Below are positions 17,295-27,293 of a stretch of DNA of 64,000 bases, in pieces. The stretch comes from Chitinophagales bacterium. Lineage in GTDB: Bacteria; Bacteroidota; Bacteroidia; Chitinophagales; LD1. The translations under genes were made by a program, and so were the position numbers. The DNA lies in contig JAHBTS010000002.1 of NCBI GenBank assembly GCA_019638515.1, forward strand, positions 365,558 to 429,557. Reading direction: 5' to 3'. The notes beneath the pieces are model-generated. The model was not told the origin of the DNA and ran no database searches. It saw only the letters and a list, made by a program, of their open reading frames with translations. Every line of letters begins with the position of its first letter. Positions within the stretch are counted from its first letter, which is position 1.

Positions 17295-18890
17295 CTACTG
17301 TGCAATAACTATTGGTTTTACCTGCTGCACGGCTCCATTTTGGAAGCGCACATAATACATTCCTGCAGCGTAGCCCTCATTTTCAAAATCCACTTGGTAA
17401 GTTCCTGCCATCATTTCTGTATCTATCAGCGTTTTAATTTGCTGCCCAAACGGATTAAATATTTCTACCAGAGTATGTTGGCCTGCAGTAGTAAACTCAA
17501 TGGTGGTGCGTGTAGTAAATGGATTGGGGTATGCGCTTATTAAGTTCAACCCTGCAGTTTTATTTAACTCCCGAATGCCTACTGCCGCACAATCGCTGTT
17601 GTGTACCAATGGCAACGCCTGAAAGTTCTGCAATAAAATTGTATTGTCTATATCTTGTTTTGAAACACACAACCAATCTTGAAGTATAGATGCGTAAACC
17701 GAACGAAAATCGTATTGCATCGGCAAGTTATCGTTTACAGTTGCAGTAGGCGATACCAACGGGTTATTGCCCAACACACCCGAAATAACCTGATTACCAA
17801 AAAGCAATAATGGAGCTGCAGCTCCGTGATCGGTACCTGAACTAAAGTTGGAAATTATTCTTCGTCCAAATTCCGAATAGGTCATACTCACCACGCGATC
17901 GCCCAAACCCATTTGCTGCAAATCGTCATGAAATGCCTTTACAGCATCGGAAAGCGTTTGCAATAAAGTAGCATGAGTTCCTTGTGTGGTATCGGTTTCT
18001 ACTTGTGCTGCGTGCGTATCGAAACCATTTAAACTTACCCAATACACTTTAGTTTTCAACCCTCCGGAAATAAGCTTTGCTACTATCTTAAGCTGCTTCG
18101 CCAAATCTGTATTAGGATATGAAATTTGTGTTCCGGGAGCATCGTAAGCGCTTTTTACCGCAGTTCCGAAACCATTGGTATTTTCTTTTACCAAACGAAT
18201 ATATTCCAACTCCTTTTTGTATGGTTTTTGCACAGCATAAGGATCTTGTACATTACCCAAAAAAGTATAGCTCTGTATATTGTTGTTTTGATCTAACAGT
18301 AAAGAATAAGCCATATTCATTACCGGCCCCATAAAAACAGGGTTAGAAACACCACCTATTTGAATGGCTAGTGGATCGGGCATAACACTGTTGGGATAAT
18401 CTGCCGGAAAATTGGGGTACTCAAAATTAAGATAGCGCCCCATCCATCCGGTAGTTAAGTAATCATCGGAATTAGAGGCCGAAGTCCAAATATCGGTAGA
18501 TCTAAAGTGCGAAAAATTAGGATTGGGATAACCAACAGACTGCACAATACGTACCTTACCATTATTGTACATTTGCTGTATGCCCGACATAGCCGGATGC
18601 AAACCTACCGTTGTAGTGCCATTTAAAGGCAATACTTTGTTTTGCTCTATCATTACGTTAGAGCGTACGGCAGCAATACCGCTGTATTGATCTATTGGAA
18701 TTACAGTATTTAAACCATCGTTGCCACCGTTCAGTTCAATCAATACCAACACATGATCGTTGTTTCCTCTTGCACCTGTTAATGCTTCTAGTTCAGGTGC
18801 ACTGCCAAATGCTTTTACACTTACACCGTTTAGCAATACAGGAACTGTTACTGCGGGCACTGCTGTGCGTATAAATTCTCTCCTTTTCAT
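17295..18890 (-). CDS. DUF1501 protein with Tat-like signal and T9SS sorting domain
   Basis: This is a 531-residue DUF1501 (sulfatase-like alkaline-phosphatase fold) protein. The N-terminus KRREFIRTAVPAV matches a twin-arginine export signal. The core carries ELNGGNDGLNTV, HFRSTDIWTSAS, GFDTHAAQ and TYSEFGRRIISN, motifs typical of DUF1501. The last ~80 residues (AYPNPFTTRTTIEF to the end) are a type IX secretion C-terminal domain. It lies 86 nt downstream of the DUF1800 gene, the usual partner. The biochemical activity of the pair is not established. Tat export followed by T9SS secretion is an inference from the two signals. Confidence 0.92.
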   Translation of the reverse strand: MKRREFIRTAVPAVTVPVLLNGVSVKAFGSAPELEALTGARGNNDHVLVLIELNGGNDGLNTVIPIDQYSGIAAVRSNVMIEQNKVLPLNGTTTVGLHPAMSGIQQMYNNGKVRIVQSVGYPNPNFSHFRSTDIWTSASNSDDYLTTGWMGRYLNFEYPNFPADYPNSVMPDPLAIQIGGVSNPVFMGPVMNMAYSLLLDQNNNIQSYTFLGNVQDPYAVQKPYKKELEYIRLVKENTNGFGTAVKSAYDAPGTQISYPNTDLAKQLKIVAKLISGGLKTKVYWVSLNGFDTHAAQVETDTTQGTHATLLQTLSDAVKAFHDDLQQMGLGDRVVSMTYSEFGRRIISNFSSGTDHGAAAPLLLFGNQVISGVLGNNPLVSPTATVNDNLPMQYDFRSVYASILQDWLCVSKQDIDNTILLQNFQALPLVHNSDCAAVGIRELNKTAGLNLISAYPNPFTTRTTIEFTTAGQHTLVEIFNPFGQQIKTLIDTEMMAGTYQVDFENEGYAAGMYYVRFQNGAVQQVKPIVIAQ

Positions 18891-18976
18891 TTGTATATTT
18901 TTTTATTGTTTCTGCAAATGGCGTAGGTGCATGCTGCACTCCAATACCATTTACTGTACAATTTTTTCTAGTTGAA

Positions 18977-20617
18977 TTAGCTTAACTGAAATTCTTCTAA
19001 ACTGGTTACGTATTTTATTACCGACTGCAACTTATCGGTAACTGCTTTTTTCTTGGCATTATTGGTTGGGTTGTTTTTGTAATCGAGCCAAATCTGGGTC
19101 CAATAGTAACTGCTAGTTTGCCCTGCCAACATTATGGTTCTTAGTACTCCTTTATTGGTTGCCGAAAGTGGATGTGTAAGTAAATGTGCATTTAGTTGGT
19201 CTATCACCATATCTACATCATCGGCATTTGGATATTGATCGAGCCAGCGAGCAGTGTCTATTGCCAATACTTTTCCATTCTTTTTTAAACCAATATAAAT
19301 AAGTAAATCGGTCATTTGATTGCGCAGCGGAAGTGTAACCGTGCTAATCCAAAGTTCATGAAAGTTGGGTTCTTGATGATAGGCGGGCCAACCCGCAACG
19401 TTTGGTGTGGCAAATATCAACTGCTGCAAACCACCTCCACCCAAAATGGCAATTTGCAACCACATAAAATATTGTGCTTCTAAATCGGTAGCATCCGGAA
19501 ATACCACATCGGTTTCGCGGGCTACACCAACCATTAAATCTAATGGCGGTTTAATTACTGCGCCAACATTGTAATCATCAAAAAAATGTTCGCTATTAAA
19601 CAGCAAGCGCAATGGTGCTTGTATGTCGTATCCCGAATTGCGAAACGCATCTGCCATAGGCACAATCACATTGGTTTCAACTGCAGCATCAATTTCGTAA
19701 TACGTGAAGAAACGGTATAGCTTTCGGCATATATACAGTGCTACATCCGGCACTGCAAAAATCATATTCAGCAGGTCGTCTAATTCTTGCTCTCCTGCAT
19801 TACCACTTTTACCTGCAATGGTTGCATAGTTAAATAAACCCGAAAAAACTTTTGTGGTAGTATCGTGCTTACTTGGGTCGAATACATAAGAAACGTTATT
19901 GGTGAGAATACGATACCCCGTAAGTACGCGTGCAGCTTCGCGCACATCGTCTTCGCTATACTTTTGCCCTCCATCTTTACCTATGGTAAACAATTCCATT
20001 AACTCGCGTCCGTAGTTTTCATCGGGCTTTGCTTTGGTATTTTTTTCACCATTTAAAAAACGCAGCATGGCAGGATCTACGGTAATTGCCTTTACCAGCG
20101 ATTTGAAATTGCCTAAGCAATATTGCCGTATGGTTGAAACATGTTTATAGCCAAAGCGGGCATCAACATATACTTGTAAGTTGGTGCCAAAGTGGTTGAG
20201 CCAAAACAGCACCATTTTTTCTTCGAGGCTTTTGCTTTGGTTTACCATATTTCCAACCTCCCATGCCACTAATGAAAATGCACGGTTAGTATTTACATTG
20301 GGATCGAAAGGTGCACTTACCCAAGTTTGCCCCAATGCAGCACCAGAGTCGGTTCCATAATAATTAAGCGGTGGTGCAGGAGCAGTACCTGTGGTTAGCA
20401 ATTCATCTACCGTTTGTGCGAGTGTTTTATTTGTAAAATAGGTAATATCGCTATATGCTGCACCAAACATGGTTCTTCGCAAAAGGTGTGTAACCTCTTT
20501 ACTGGTCCATTGCCCATTATAAGGAGCTACACCTGTTGAACTGCCACGAGGTGCTGCGGGTATTTGCGGGAGCTTTTCTTCCGGTAAAAATCCTGTAAGA
20601 AATTTTCTACGATTCAT
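18977..20617 (-). CDS. DUF1800 family protein
   Basis: The 546-residue product contains the DUF1800 motifs THLLRRTMFGA near the N-terminus, KMVLFWLNHFGTN, and NYGRELMELFTIG, then DVREAARVLTGYRI. It starts MNRRKFLTGF, which resembles a short Tat-type leader but lacks a clear hydrophobic stretch, so the export route is uncertain. The gene is followed by its DUF1501 partner 86 nt downstream on the same strand, a conserved pairing in many bacteria. The function of the family is unknown; both proteins are usually thought to act outside the cytoplasm. Confidence 0.92.
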   Translation of the reverse strand: MNRRKFLTGFLPEEKLPQIPAAPRGSSTGVAPYNGQWTSKEVTHLLRRTMFGAAYSDITYFTNKTLAQTVDELLTTGTAPAPPLNYYGTDSGAALGQTWVSAPFDPNVNTNRAFSLVAWEVGNMVNQSKSLEEKMVLFWLNHFGTNLQVYVDARFGYKHVSTIRQYCLGNFKSLVKAITVDPAMLRFLNGEKNTKAKPDENYGRELMELFTIGKDGGQKYSEDDVREAARVLTGYRILTNNVSYVFDPSKHDTTTKVFSGLFNYATIAGKSGNAGEQELDDLLNMIFAVPDVALYICRKLYRFFTYYEIDAAVETNVIVPMADAFRNSGYDIQAPLRLLFNSEHFFDDYNVGAVIKPPLDLMVGVARETDVVFPDATDLEAQYFMWLQIAILGGGGLQQLIFATPNVAGWPAYHQEPNFHELWISTVTLPLRNQMTDLLIYIGLKKNGKVLAIDTARWLDQYPNADDVDMVIDQLNAHLLTHPLSATNKGVLRTIMLAGQTSSYYWTQIWLDYKNNPTNNAKKKAVTDKLQSVIKYVTSLEEFQLS

Positions 20618-20745
20618 GCTTTAACATTTTTTCCAAGAAATGAAGATATATATTGATTCCCAATATCTACACTTCTATCATCTATAATATTTTCTTTAAT
20701 TCTTGAAGCAGGAAAAGTTTACCTAAAAATTTTTTCTTCGCAGCC

Positions 20746-21222
20746 ATGTTGCGCCAGGCTATCATATCTATTATTGATTTTTTCTATCTGCCTTTTTCAA
20801 AGATTTTCGATAAGCAAACTTTTCGTTATGCAGCTTGTGGCGGAGGCAATACTTTATTGGATATTTTCCTGTATTATATTAGCTATAATTTTATTCTACA
20901 TAAAGAAATTGTTTATACTCCGCTTATTGCCATTAGTCCTCACATTGCAGCTTTTATGCTGGCTTTTTTTATTACATTTCCTATTGGTTTTTTCTTGATG
21001 CGCACAGTGGTGTTTACTGAATCTAACTTGAGAGGCAGGGTGCAGTTGGTGCGCTATTTTTCAGTAGTAATGGTAAGTCTCTTACTGAATTATGTTTTTA
21101 TTAAGTTGCTGGTGGAGCATTTCCATTTTTACCCCACTATTGCCAAAATTATTACAACTGGTATTGTAATTGTGTTTAGCTACTTTTCGCAAAGAAAGTT
21201 TTCGTTTAGCACAAAAAAATAA
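20746..21222 (+). CDS. GtrA-like membrane protein
   Basis: A 158-residue protein with four predicted transmembrane helices (about residues 28-47, 58-84, 97-118 and 126-148) and the GtrA-type opening FRYAACGGGNTLLDIFLYYI. GtrA-family proteins are thought to flip or carry polyprenyl-linked sugars across the membrane. No glycosyltransferase gene lies beside it, but a polyprenyl sugar transferase is encoded 6 kb away. It stands alone between divergent DUF1800 and convergent fumC. Confidence 0.85.
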   Translation: MLRQAIISIIDFFYLPFSKIFDKQTFRYAACGGGNTLLDIFLYYISYNFILHKEIVYTPLIAISPHIAAFMLAFFITFPIGFFLMRTVVFTESNLRGRVQLVRYFSVVMVSLLLNYVFIKLLVEHFHFYPTIAKIITTGIVIVFSYFSQRKFSFSTKK

Positions 21223-21257
21223 GCTGTTTTATCGGGTGCAAACCTTTTAAAACAGCT
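21213..21257 (-). terminator. Terminator of fumC
   Basis: Arms AGCTGTTTT (21222-21230) and AAAACAGCT (21249-21257) form a hairpin. On the minus strand a T-rich run follows. It overlaps the last codon of the convergent GtrA gene. Confidence 0.7.
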
Positions 21258-21283
21258 CATTTCAATAGTTTAAAGTGCAGCTG

Positions 21284-22684
21284 CTAAGCAATATCGCCTA
21301 CCATTTGCTCTGGTTTTACCCATTCATCGAATTGCTCCGAAGTAAGATAACCCAATGCTATGGCAGTTTCTTTTAGCGTAGCGCCCTTTTTGTGTGCTGT
21401 TTGTGCAATTTCGGCAGCTTTGTAATATCCAATTTTGGTATTGAGTGGTGTTACCAACATCAGCGAATTGTGTAAATTCTTTGCAATGTTATCGTACAAA
21501 GGCAAAATACCTATGGCACATTTATCGTTGAAAGAAACGCAACCCTCTCCTATTAGTTTGCTGCTATGCAAGAAGTTGTAAATCATTACCGGTTTAAAAA
21601 CATTCAACTCGAAATGTCCGGTAGCACCTCCAATATTAATGGCCACATCGTTGCCCATTACTTGTGCAGCAATCATGGTAAGTGCTTCGCACTGGGTAGG
21701 GTTTACTTTACCCGGCATAATGGATGAACCCGGCTCATTATCGGGGATAAAAATTTCGCCAATACCGCAGCGAGGACCCGAAGACAACATGCGTACATCG
21801 TTTGCAATTTTCATTAAGCTAACGGCTACAGTTTTTAATGCGCCATGGCTTTCTACTACAGCATCGTGCGCTGCCAATGCTTCAAACTTATTTTCGGCAG
21901 TTACAAATGGAAGCCCTGTAAGTGCAGCAATATGCTTGGCTACATTTTCGGCATAGCCTTTAAAGGTATTTATTCCGGTTCCTACGGCTGTGCCGCCCAA
22001 TGCCAACTCGCTTAAATGCGGAAGTGTATTTTCTATTGCCTTAATTCCATGATTCAGCTGGCTAACATATCCCGATATTTCTTGCCCGAGTGTAACCGGA
22101 GTGGCATCCATAAAATGTGTTCTTCCTATTTTCACTATCGGCATAAATTCTTTGCTCTTTTGAGCTAAGGTATCGCGCAGTGCTTTAATGCCCGGCAGTG
22201 TAACTTCGTTCAGTATTTTATAGGCAGCAATGTGCATGGCGGTAGGGAAAGTATCGTTACTGCTTTGCGATTTGTTTACATCATCATTAGGATGTACTAG
22301 CTTTTTTTCATCGGTAAGTGAACCGCCCAGCAATACGTGCGCACGGTAAGCAATTACTTCGTTTACATTCATATTGCTTTGGGTGCCGCTTCCTGTTTGC
22401 CAAACCACCAATGGAAACTGATCGTTTAACTTACCTTCCAAGATTTCATCGCATACTTTTCCGATAATATCGGCTTTTTCTTTTGGCAATACACCTGCTT
22501 CGGCATTGGTAATGGCAGCTGCTTTCTTCAAATAGGCAAATGCGCGAATAATTTCTATCGGCATTTTGTTGGTATCTTGAGCTATTTTAAAGTTCTCGAT
22601 ACTGCGTTGGGTTTGAGCGCCCCAATAAACATGAGCAGGAACTTTTACCTCGCCCATAGTGTCTTTTTCTATTCTATATTCCAT
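21284..22684 (-). CDS. fumC: Class II fumarate hydratase
   Basis: This enzyme interconverts fumarate and malate in the TCA cycle. I place the start at ATG 22684 ([16 protein letters not shown]), giving 466 residues as in other FumC proteins; an in-frame ATG at 22801 would add an unlikely hydrophobic leader. Diagnostic motifs are [48 protein letters not shown] and the fumarase/aspartase signature [13 protein letters not shown] with its catalytic Ser. It is a single-gene unit with a terminator just downstream. Confidence 0.97.
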   Translation of the reverse strand: MEYRIEKDTMGEVKVPAHVYWGAQTQRSIENFKIAQDTNKMPIEIIRAFAYLKKAAAITNAEAGVLPKEKADIIGKVCDEILEGKLNDQFPLVVWQTGSGTQSNMNVNEVIAYRAHVLLGGSLTDEKKLVHPNDDVNKSQSSNDTFPTAMHIAAYKILNEVTLPGIKALRDTLAQKSKEFMPIVKIGRTHFMDATPVTLGQEISGYVSQLNHGIKAIENTLPHLSELALGGTAVGTGINTFKGYAENVAKHIAALTGLPFVTAENKFEALAAHDAVVESHGALKTVAVSLMKIANDVRMLSSGPRCGIGEIFIPDNEPGSSIMPGKVNPTQCEALTMIAAQVMGNDVAINIGGATGHFELNVFKPVMIYNFLHSSKLIGEGCVSFNDKCAIGILPLYDNIAKNLHNSLMLVTPLNTKIGYYKAAEIAQTAHKKGATLKETAIALGYLTSEQFDEWVKPEQMVGDIA

Positions 22685-22802
22685 TGGCTTGTTTTTAAAA
22701 GTAGGGCGAAAATATAAGTTTAGCTTAAGTAGCGTGCTGAGATTTATGAAAAAAAACAAAAAAATGATTACTCTCATTATTATGATAAACATGCAGTACA
22801 CA

Positions 22803-22837
22803 CAAAAGAAAAGGCTGCCCTTATGAGACAGCCTTTA
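22803..22837 (-). terminator. Terminator of the DksA-like gene
   Basis: Arms AAGGCTG (22811-22817) and CAGCCTT (22829-22835) form a hairpin, with a T-rich run on the minus strand (TTTTCTTTTG). It lies about 23 nt after the stop. Confidence 0.8.
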
Positions 22838-22859
22838 TACGATTAAATATGTAGCTATT

Positions 22860-23906
22860 TTAGTCTTCGCTACCAAAACTTGGAGCTTCATCGCCATGCG
22901 ATGGACCGGCAAGTGTTGGATTGGTTTCTTCCGGTTTTCTATTCATTTTGGCTTCTACGCTTAATGTAGCGTGCGGCACTAAGCGCAAGCGCTCTTTAGG
23001 AATCAATTTTCCGGTTACGCGGCAAATTCCATAAGTTTTATTTTCTACGCGCACCAATGCTGCTTCCAAATTTTTAATATACTGGTGCTGGCGCGAAATT
23101 TGGTTCATAAGATACTCCATTTCGGTAGTATCAGAACCTTCTTCCATATTCCAACTTTTGTTTCCTGCAAGGCTATCGTTGTGGTTATCCAACGACTCCT
23201 TTAAGGATTTCAATTCTTCTCTTGCTTGTTCTAATTTCTTTTCGATGAGTTCTCTGAATACTTTCAAATCATCATCACTGTAACGTAAATTCGTGTTCTC
23301 GTTCACTGCTGATTTTTTTGGTTGGTTTGTTTTTAATACTGTTGAAGTTGCTGGCTTTGCCACGGGCGCCTGCACTTTCTTTACGGCAGGAGCTGCAACT
23401 TGTTTCACCGGAGGTGCTACTACTTTTTTAGGTGTGGCAGCCTTGGCTGACTTCGCCACAGGTTTTGCAATTGCCTTTACAACTTTTTTAGGGGCAGCCT
23501 TGGGAGGTGTTACTTTTGCCTTTGCCACCACTTTTTTGGGTGCCGGTTTAGTAACTTTCTTTGCCACGGGTTTTACCACTTTCTTAGGCGTTGCCACTTT
23601 CTTTGCCACAGGCTTTACAACTTTTTTAGGCGCTGCCACTTTCTTTGCTATAGGTTTAGCAACTTTTTCTACTGGCTTTGCTGCCTTTTTTACTGCGGGT
23701 TTCACCACCTTTTTAGGAGCAACTTTTACTACCTTTTTAGAAGCAGGTACAGCAGCTTTTTTAGCTACCGGCTTTGCTGCCTTTTTAGTAGGAAGTGCCT
23801 TCTTTGCAGGCTTTACCGTTGCTTTTTTAACTATCGGTTTTGAAACCTTTTTTGGTGTGCTTTTGGTTTTACTCGCAGCTTTTTTTGTTGTTTTTTCTTT
23901 GCCCAT
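22860..23906 (-). CDS. DksA/TraR-like protein with Lys/Ala/Pro-rich histone-H1-like tail
   Basis: I take ATG 23906 (MGKEKTTKKAASK) as the start, giving 348 residues; an in-frame ATG at 23963 precedes it. Residues 2-200 are a repetitive Lys-Ala-Pro-Val tract (units like KKVVKPVAKKVA), very basic, like bacterial histone-H1 proteins. Residues ~215-348 are a DksA/TraR-type domain: coiled coil (FRELIEKKLEQAREELKSL) and the segment YGICRVTGKLIPKERLRLVP. The canonical four-Cys zinc site is reduced to one Cys (CRVTG, then PHATL), so zinc binding is doubtful. It may modulate RNA polymerase or compact DNA. Both roles are inferred from the two halves. The gene is monocistronic with its own terminator. 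Confidence 0.85.
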   Translation of the reverse strand: MGKEKTTKKAASKTKSTPKKVSKPIVKKATVKPAKKALPTKKAAKPVAKKAAVPASKKVVKVAPKKVVKPAVKKAAKPVEKVAKPIAKKVAAPKKVVKPVAKKVATPKKVVKPVAKKVTKPAPKKVVAKAKVTPPKAAPKKVVKAIAKPVAKSAKAATPKKVVAPPVKQVAAPAVKKVQAPVAKPATSTVLKTNQPKKSAVNENTNLRYSDDDLKVFRELIEKKLEQAREELKSLKESLDNHNDSLAGNKSWNMEEGSDTTEMEYLMNQISRQHQYIKNLEAALVRVENKTYGICRVTGKLIPKERLRLVPHATLSVEAKMNRKPEETNPTLAGPSHGDEAPSFGSED

Positions 23907-24000
23907 GTCGAAAAATTTGGCTGCAAGATTACGCAAATTCTTAATTACCAATACTACTGCCATAAAAAAACATTTAGGGCGCGAATATAACTTTTAAGAA

Positions 24001-24038
24001 AACAAAAGGCGTTTTATTGTAAACACAACAAAACGCCT
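24001..24038 (-). terminator. Terminator of clpC
   Basis: Arms AGGCGTTTT (24007-24015) and AAAACGCCT (24030-24038) form a hairpin. On the minus strand TTTTGTTTTC follows. It begins about 21 nt after the clpC stop. Confidence 0.82.
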
Positions 24039-24058
24039 CGCTTTTAATACCTATACTT

Positions 24059-26620
24059 TTATGCTTCGCTTTCTGCTTTCTTCTTAGGCGTTTTAGTGCT
24101 AATGGTTAATCCTGTTGCTTCAGAATTTATATCTACAATAAATGTATCGCCTGCTTTGGCAGCTGCTTTTAAAATTTCTTCGGCAAGCGGGTCTTCCAAA
24201 TACTTTTGAATGGCGCGATGCAAAGGGCGCGCTCCATAAGCCGGATCGTAACCTTTTTCTGATAAAAAGTCTTTAGCGGCATCGGTTAATTTAATTTCAA
24301 AACCTAAGTCTTTCAGGCGTTTTACCACATCTTTTAATGCAATATCAATTATTTTGTGGATGCTGTCTTTTTCAAGACTATTGAAGATTACAACATCATC
24401 TATTCTATTCAAAAACTCCGGTGAGAATGTGCGCTTCAATGCTTTTGAAATTACATTTTTAGCCATATCGTCACTTTGTTCTGTTTTGGCCTTGGTTGCA
24501 AAACCCACTCCGGTGCCAAATTCTTTTAAATCGCGGGCACCGATATTAGAAGTCATAATGATGAGCGTGTTCTTAAAATCTACTTTTCTGCCGAGCGAAT
24601 CGGTAAGAATTCCATCATCGAATACTTGCAACAATAGGTTGAATACATCGGGATGTGCTTTTTCAATTTCATCTAAAAGTACTACGGAATATGGCTTTCT
24701 GCGTACTCGCTCTGTTAATTGCCCGCCTTCTTCGTAACCTACATATCCCGGAGGCGCACCAATAAGTCTGCTGATACTAAATTTTTCCATGTATTCACTC
24801 ATATCTATTCTTATGAGCGATTCTTCGCTATCGAACATGTAGCGTGCAATGGCTTTTGCCAACTCTGTTTTCCCCACGCCTGTTGGTCCTAAGAAAATAA
24901 AAGTTCCGATTGGTTTCTTGGGATCTTTAAGCCCAACTCGGTTACGCTGTATGGCTTTGGTAACTTTCAGCAAGGCTTCGTCTTGCCCAATTACCGAGCC
25001 TTTTAGGTCTTGCGACATATTCAAGAGCTTATTGCTTTCGCTTTGGGCAACTTTGCTTACCGGAATACCGGTCATCATGGCCACCACTTCGGCAATATCT
25101 TCTTCGCTTACCGGATAGCGCTTAGATTTAGACTCCTCATCCCACTGGGTTTTGGCGCGTTCTAATTCTTCCAATAAGCGCTTTTCGGTATCGCGTAAAC
25201 GGGCTGCTTCTTCGTATTTTTGGCTCTTTACAACTTGGTTCTTTTCGTTCTTAATATCTTCTACTTGTTTTTCTAACTCAAGTATGTTTTTAGGAACGTG
25301 TATGTTTTTAAGGTGTACTCTTGCTCCTACTTCATCCATTACGTCTATGGCTTTATCCGGCAAGAAGCGATCGGTAATGTAGCGTGTGCTTAATTTCACA
25401 CATGCATCTACGGCTTCTTTGGAGTACGATACGTTGTGGTATTCTTCGTACTTAGGCTTAATGTTGGTGAGTATTTGCACGGCTTCTTCTGGCGAAGGTG
25501 GGTCTATCATTACACGTTGAAAGCGCCTGTCTAAGGCTCCGTCTTTCTCTATATATTGGCGGTATTCATCTAATGTAGAAGCCCCTATGCATTGCAATTC
25601 TCCGCGTGCTAAAGCGGGTTTAAAGATATTGGAAGCATCTAATGAGCCGGTGGCTCCGCCTGCACCCACAATGGTGTGTATTTCATCTATAAAAAGAATT
25701 ACATCGCGGTTTTTTTCCAGTTCGTTCATGATTGCTTTCATGCGCTCTTCGAACTGCCCTCTGTATTTAGTACCTGCAACCAATGCTGCCAAATCTAGCA
25801 TTACAATTCTTTTTCCGAAAAGAACTCTGCTCACTTTCTTTTGAATGATGCGCAATGCCAAACCTTCTACTACTGCGGTTTTTCCTACTCCGGGTTCGCC
25901 AATTAGTATTGGGTTGTTTTTCTTTCTGCGCGAAAGTATTTGCGACACGCGCTCTATTTCATTTTCGCGTCCTACAATTGGGTCTAAGTTGCCTTCTTCT
26001 GCCAAGTGGGTAACATCGCGCCCAAAGTTATCTAATACCGGAGTTTTGGATTTGGTGCTACCCGGTTTTTTGCCAGCCGGAGGCTGATTGTATCCTCTGC
26101 TGCGTTCCTCGTCAAACTCTTCATCTGAAGGTTCGTTGGGCGTTTCCATTTTAGGTAATGAAATCTCGTAATCGGAAATATTTGAAAGCATGGTTTCTAC
26201 CTCTGCTTTAAATGCTGTGTAATCTACATAGTATTCCAATAGGATATTAGAAACTATATTGTCTTTATTTTTAAGAATAGAGAGCAGCAAATGTTCCGTG
26301 CTAATAACATCACTTTTCATCAACTTAGCTTCCAACACTGTAATTTTCAGTATTCTTTCGGCTTGCTTGGTAAGTGGCACCGATGTGGGATTAAACACGC
26401 CTTTGGCTGTTTTATCTTTTATGGAAGTTTCGAGCCTGTTGCGCAGTTTAATAGGATCTACATTTAGTGTGCGCAGTGCTTTTATGGCCACACCTTCTCC
26501 ATCGCGAATTAACCCCAACATTAAATGCTCTATTCCAATAAAATCGTGGTTCAAGCGTAAGGCTTCCTCGCGGCTATAGCCTATTACTTCTTTTACCTTT
26601 GGTGAAAATTTTGCTTCCAT
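24059..26620 (-). CDS. clpC: ClpC AAA+ unfoldase
   Basis: ClpC unfolds substrates for the ClpP protease and takes part in protein quality control. Start ATG 26620 ([16 protein letters not shown]) gives the normal N-terminus and 853 residues. Visible in order are two Clp_N repeats (residues ~1-150), the first AAA+ domain with Walker [11 protein letters not shown] and arm RRFQRVMID, and a UVR-like coiled coil ([19 protein letters not shown]). The second AAA+ domain follows with [13 protein letters not shown] and sensor [13 protein letters not shown]. The UVR segment marks it as ClpC rather than ClpB. No clpP or mcsA/mcsB gene is adjacent. It is divergent from the STAS gene. Confidence 0.96.
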   Translation of the reverse strand: MEAKFSPKVKEVIGYSREEALRLNHDFIGIEHLMLGLIRDGEGVAIKALRTLNVDPIKLRNRLETSIKDKTAKGVFNPTSVPLTKQAERILKITVLEAKLMKSDVISTEHLLLSILKNKDNIVSNILLEYYVDYTAFKAEVETMLSNISDYEISLPKMETPNEPSDEEFDEERSRGYNQPPAGKKPGSTKSKTPVLDNFGRDVTHLAEEGNLDPIVGRENEIERVSQILSRRKKNNPILIGEPGVGKTAVVEGLALRIIQKKVSRVLFGKRIVMLDLAALVAGTKYRGQFEERMKAIMNELEKNRDVILFIDEIHTIVGAGGATGSLDASNIFKPALARGELQCIGASTLDEYRQYIEKDGALDRRFQRVMIDPPSPEEAVQILTNIKPKYEEYHNVSYSKEAVDACVKLSTRYITDRFLPDKAIDVMDEVGARVHLKNIHVPKNILELEKQVEDIKNEKNQVVKSQKYEEAARLRDTEKRLLEELERAKTQWDEESKSKRYPVSEEDIAEVVAMMTGIPVSKVAQSESNKLLNMSQDLKGSVIGQDEALLKVTKAIQRNRVGLKDPKKPIGTFIFLGPTGVGKTELAKAIARYMFDSEESLIRIDMSEYMEKFSISRLIGAPPGYVGYEEGGQLTERVRRKPYSVVLLDEIEKAHPDVFNLLLQVFDDGILTDSLGRKVDFKNTLIIMTSNIGARDLKEFGTGVGFATKAKTEQSDDMAKNVISKALKRTFSPEFLNRIDDVVIFNSLEKDSIHKIIDIALKDVVKRLKDLGFEIKLTDAAKDFLSEKGYDPAYGARPLHRAIQKYLEDPLAEEILKAAAKAGDTFIVDINSEATGLTISTKTPKKKAESEA

Positions 26621-26674
26621 TTCTTTCCTTGTTTTCAATAATGAATTAAATACTACCTGCTGCTGTGGCAACTG

Positions 26675-26704
26675 CAATAATATTCAAGACGAATAAACCT
26701 CAAC
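26675..26704 (-). promoter_or_regulatory. Possible clpC promoter
   Basis: On the minus strand GTTG (26704-26701), an 18-nt spacer and TATTATTG (26682-26675) approximate the Bacteroidota consensus with one mismatch in each box. The transcript would start near 26668, about 48 nt before the ATG. Confidence 0.35.
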
Positions 26705-26813
26705 TATCGTTTACGAATGAATTTATTTTTCTATTACCGCGCAAATAAGCACAGAGCTTTTTCAAAAAACTAAATAACATTCTTCTTTTAACAGCATTTT
26801 TTTTCGTACAGTT

Positions 26814-26845
26814 TTTGGCAACTTGGCAAATGGCGGTTATACTTG
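26814..26845 (+). promoter_or_regulatory. Possible promoter of the STAS-rnz-phosphatase unit
   Basis: TTTG (26814-26817), a 20-nt spacer and TATACTTG (26838-26845) resemble the TTTG-N19-TAnnTTTG consensus with one mismatch and one extra spacer base. The start codon is 51 nt further on. Confidence 0.4.
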
Positions 26846-26895
26846 TACCTGATAAAACGAAAATAGAACTGTAATCAAACTCAAATTATTCACCA

Positions 26896-27264
26896 ATGAA
26901 GCTAACCTTAGATAAAAAAGAAAGATTGTGCCATGTGCGCTTACACGAAGAGAAGCTACTGAGTACACTTGCTCCTCAGCTAAAAAGCGAATTGGTGTAT
27001 TTGAATACCGAAGGTTACCGCAATATTATTTTAGATTTAAGTGAAGTTCAATTTATTGATTCTTCCGGCTTAAGCTCGCTCTTGGTTGGCAATAGGCTTT
27101 GTAAGGAATCGAATGGCACATTTGTGCTAACAGGATTAAGCCCGCAGGTGGCTAAACTCATAAAAATTTCGCAGTTAGAACCTATCTTAAATATTGTACC
27201 TACCGTGAGTGAATCGGTAGATTATGTAATGATGGAAGAACTCGACCGCGATTTGAGAAACTAA
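26896..27264 (+). CDS. STAS-domain anti-sigma factor antagonist
   Basis: The 122-residue product is a single STAS domain of the SpoIIAA/RsbV type. The conserved loop FIDSSGLSSLLVG holds the expected phospho-acceptor (Ser57 by comparison with SpoIIAA). Such proteins bind a serine-kinase anti-sigma factor when dephosphorylated and so free a sigma factor or another partner. No kinase or sigma gene is nearby, so the partner is not known. It is the first of three co-directional genes. Confidence 0.9.
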   Translation: MKLTLDKKERLCHVRLHEEKLLSTLAPQLKSELVYLNTEGYRNIILDLSEVQFIDSSGLSSLLVGNRLCKESNGTFVLTGLSPQVAKLIKISQLEPILNIVPTVSESVDYVMMEELDRDLRN

Positions 27265-27293
27265 TCCTTTATTACCTAACTATAAATTGTTTA

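Noticed and set aside
23300-23900. Repeats that could be mistaken for a CRISPR array.
   Set aside because: The units are irregular, lie in frame in a coding sequence and have no unique spacers.
23293-23997. Long opposite-strand frame over the Lys-rich tail of the DksA-like gene.
   Set aside because: It is the antisense reading of a repetitive Lys/Ala/Pro tract, giving Phe/Thr/Gly-rich low-complexity protein with no start site of its own.
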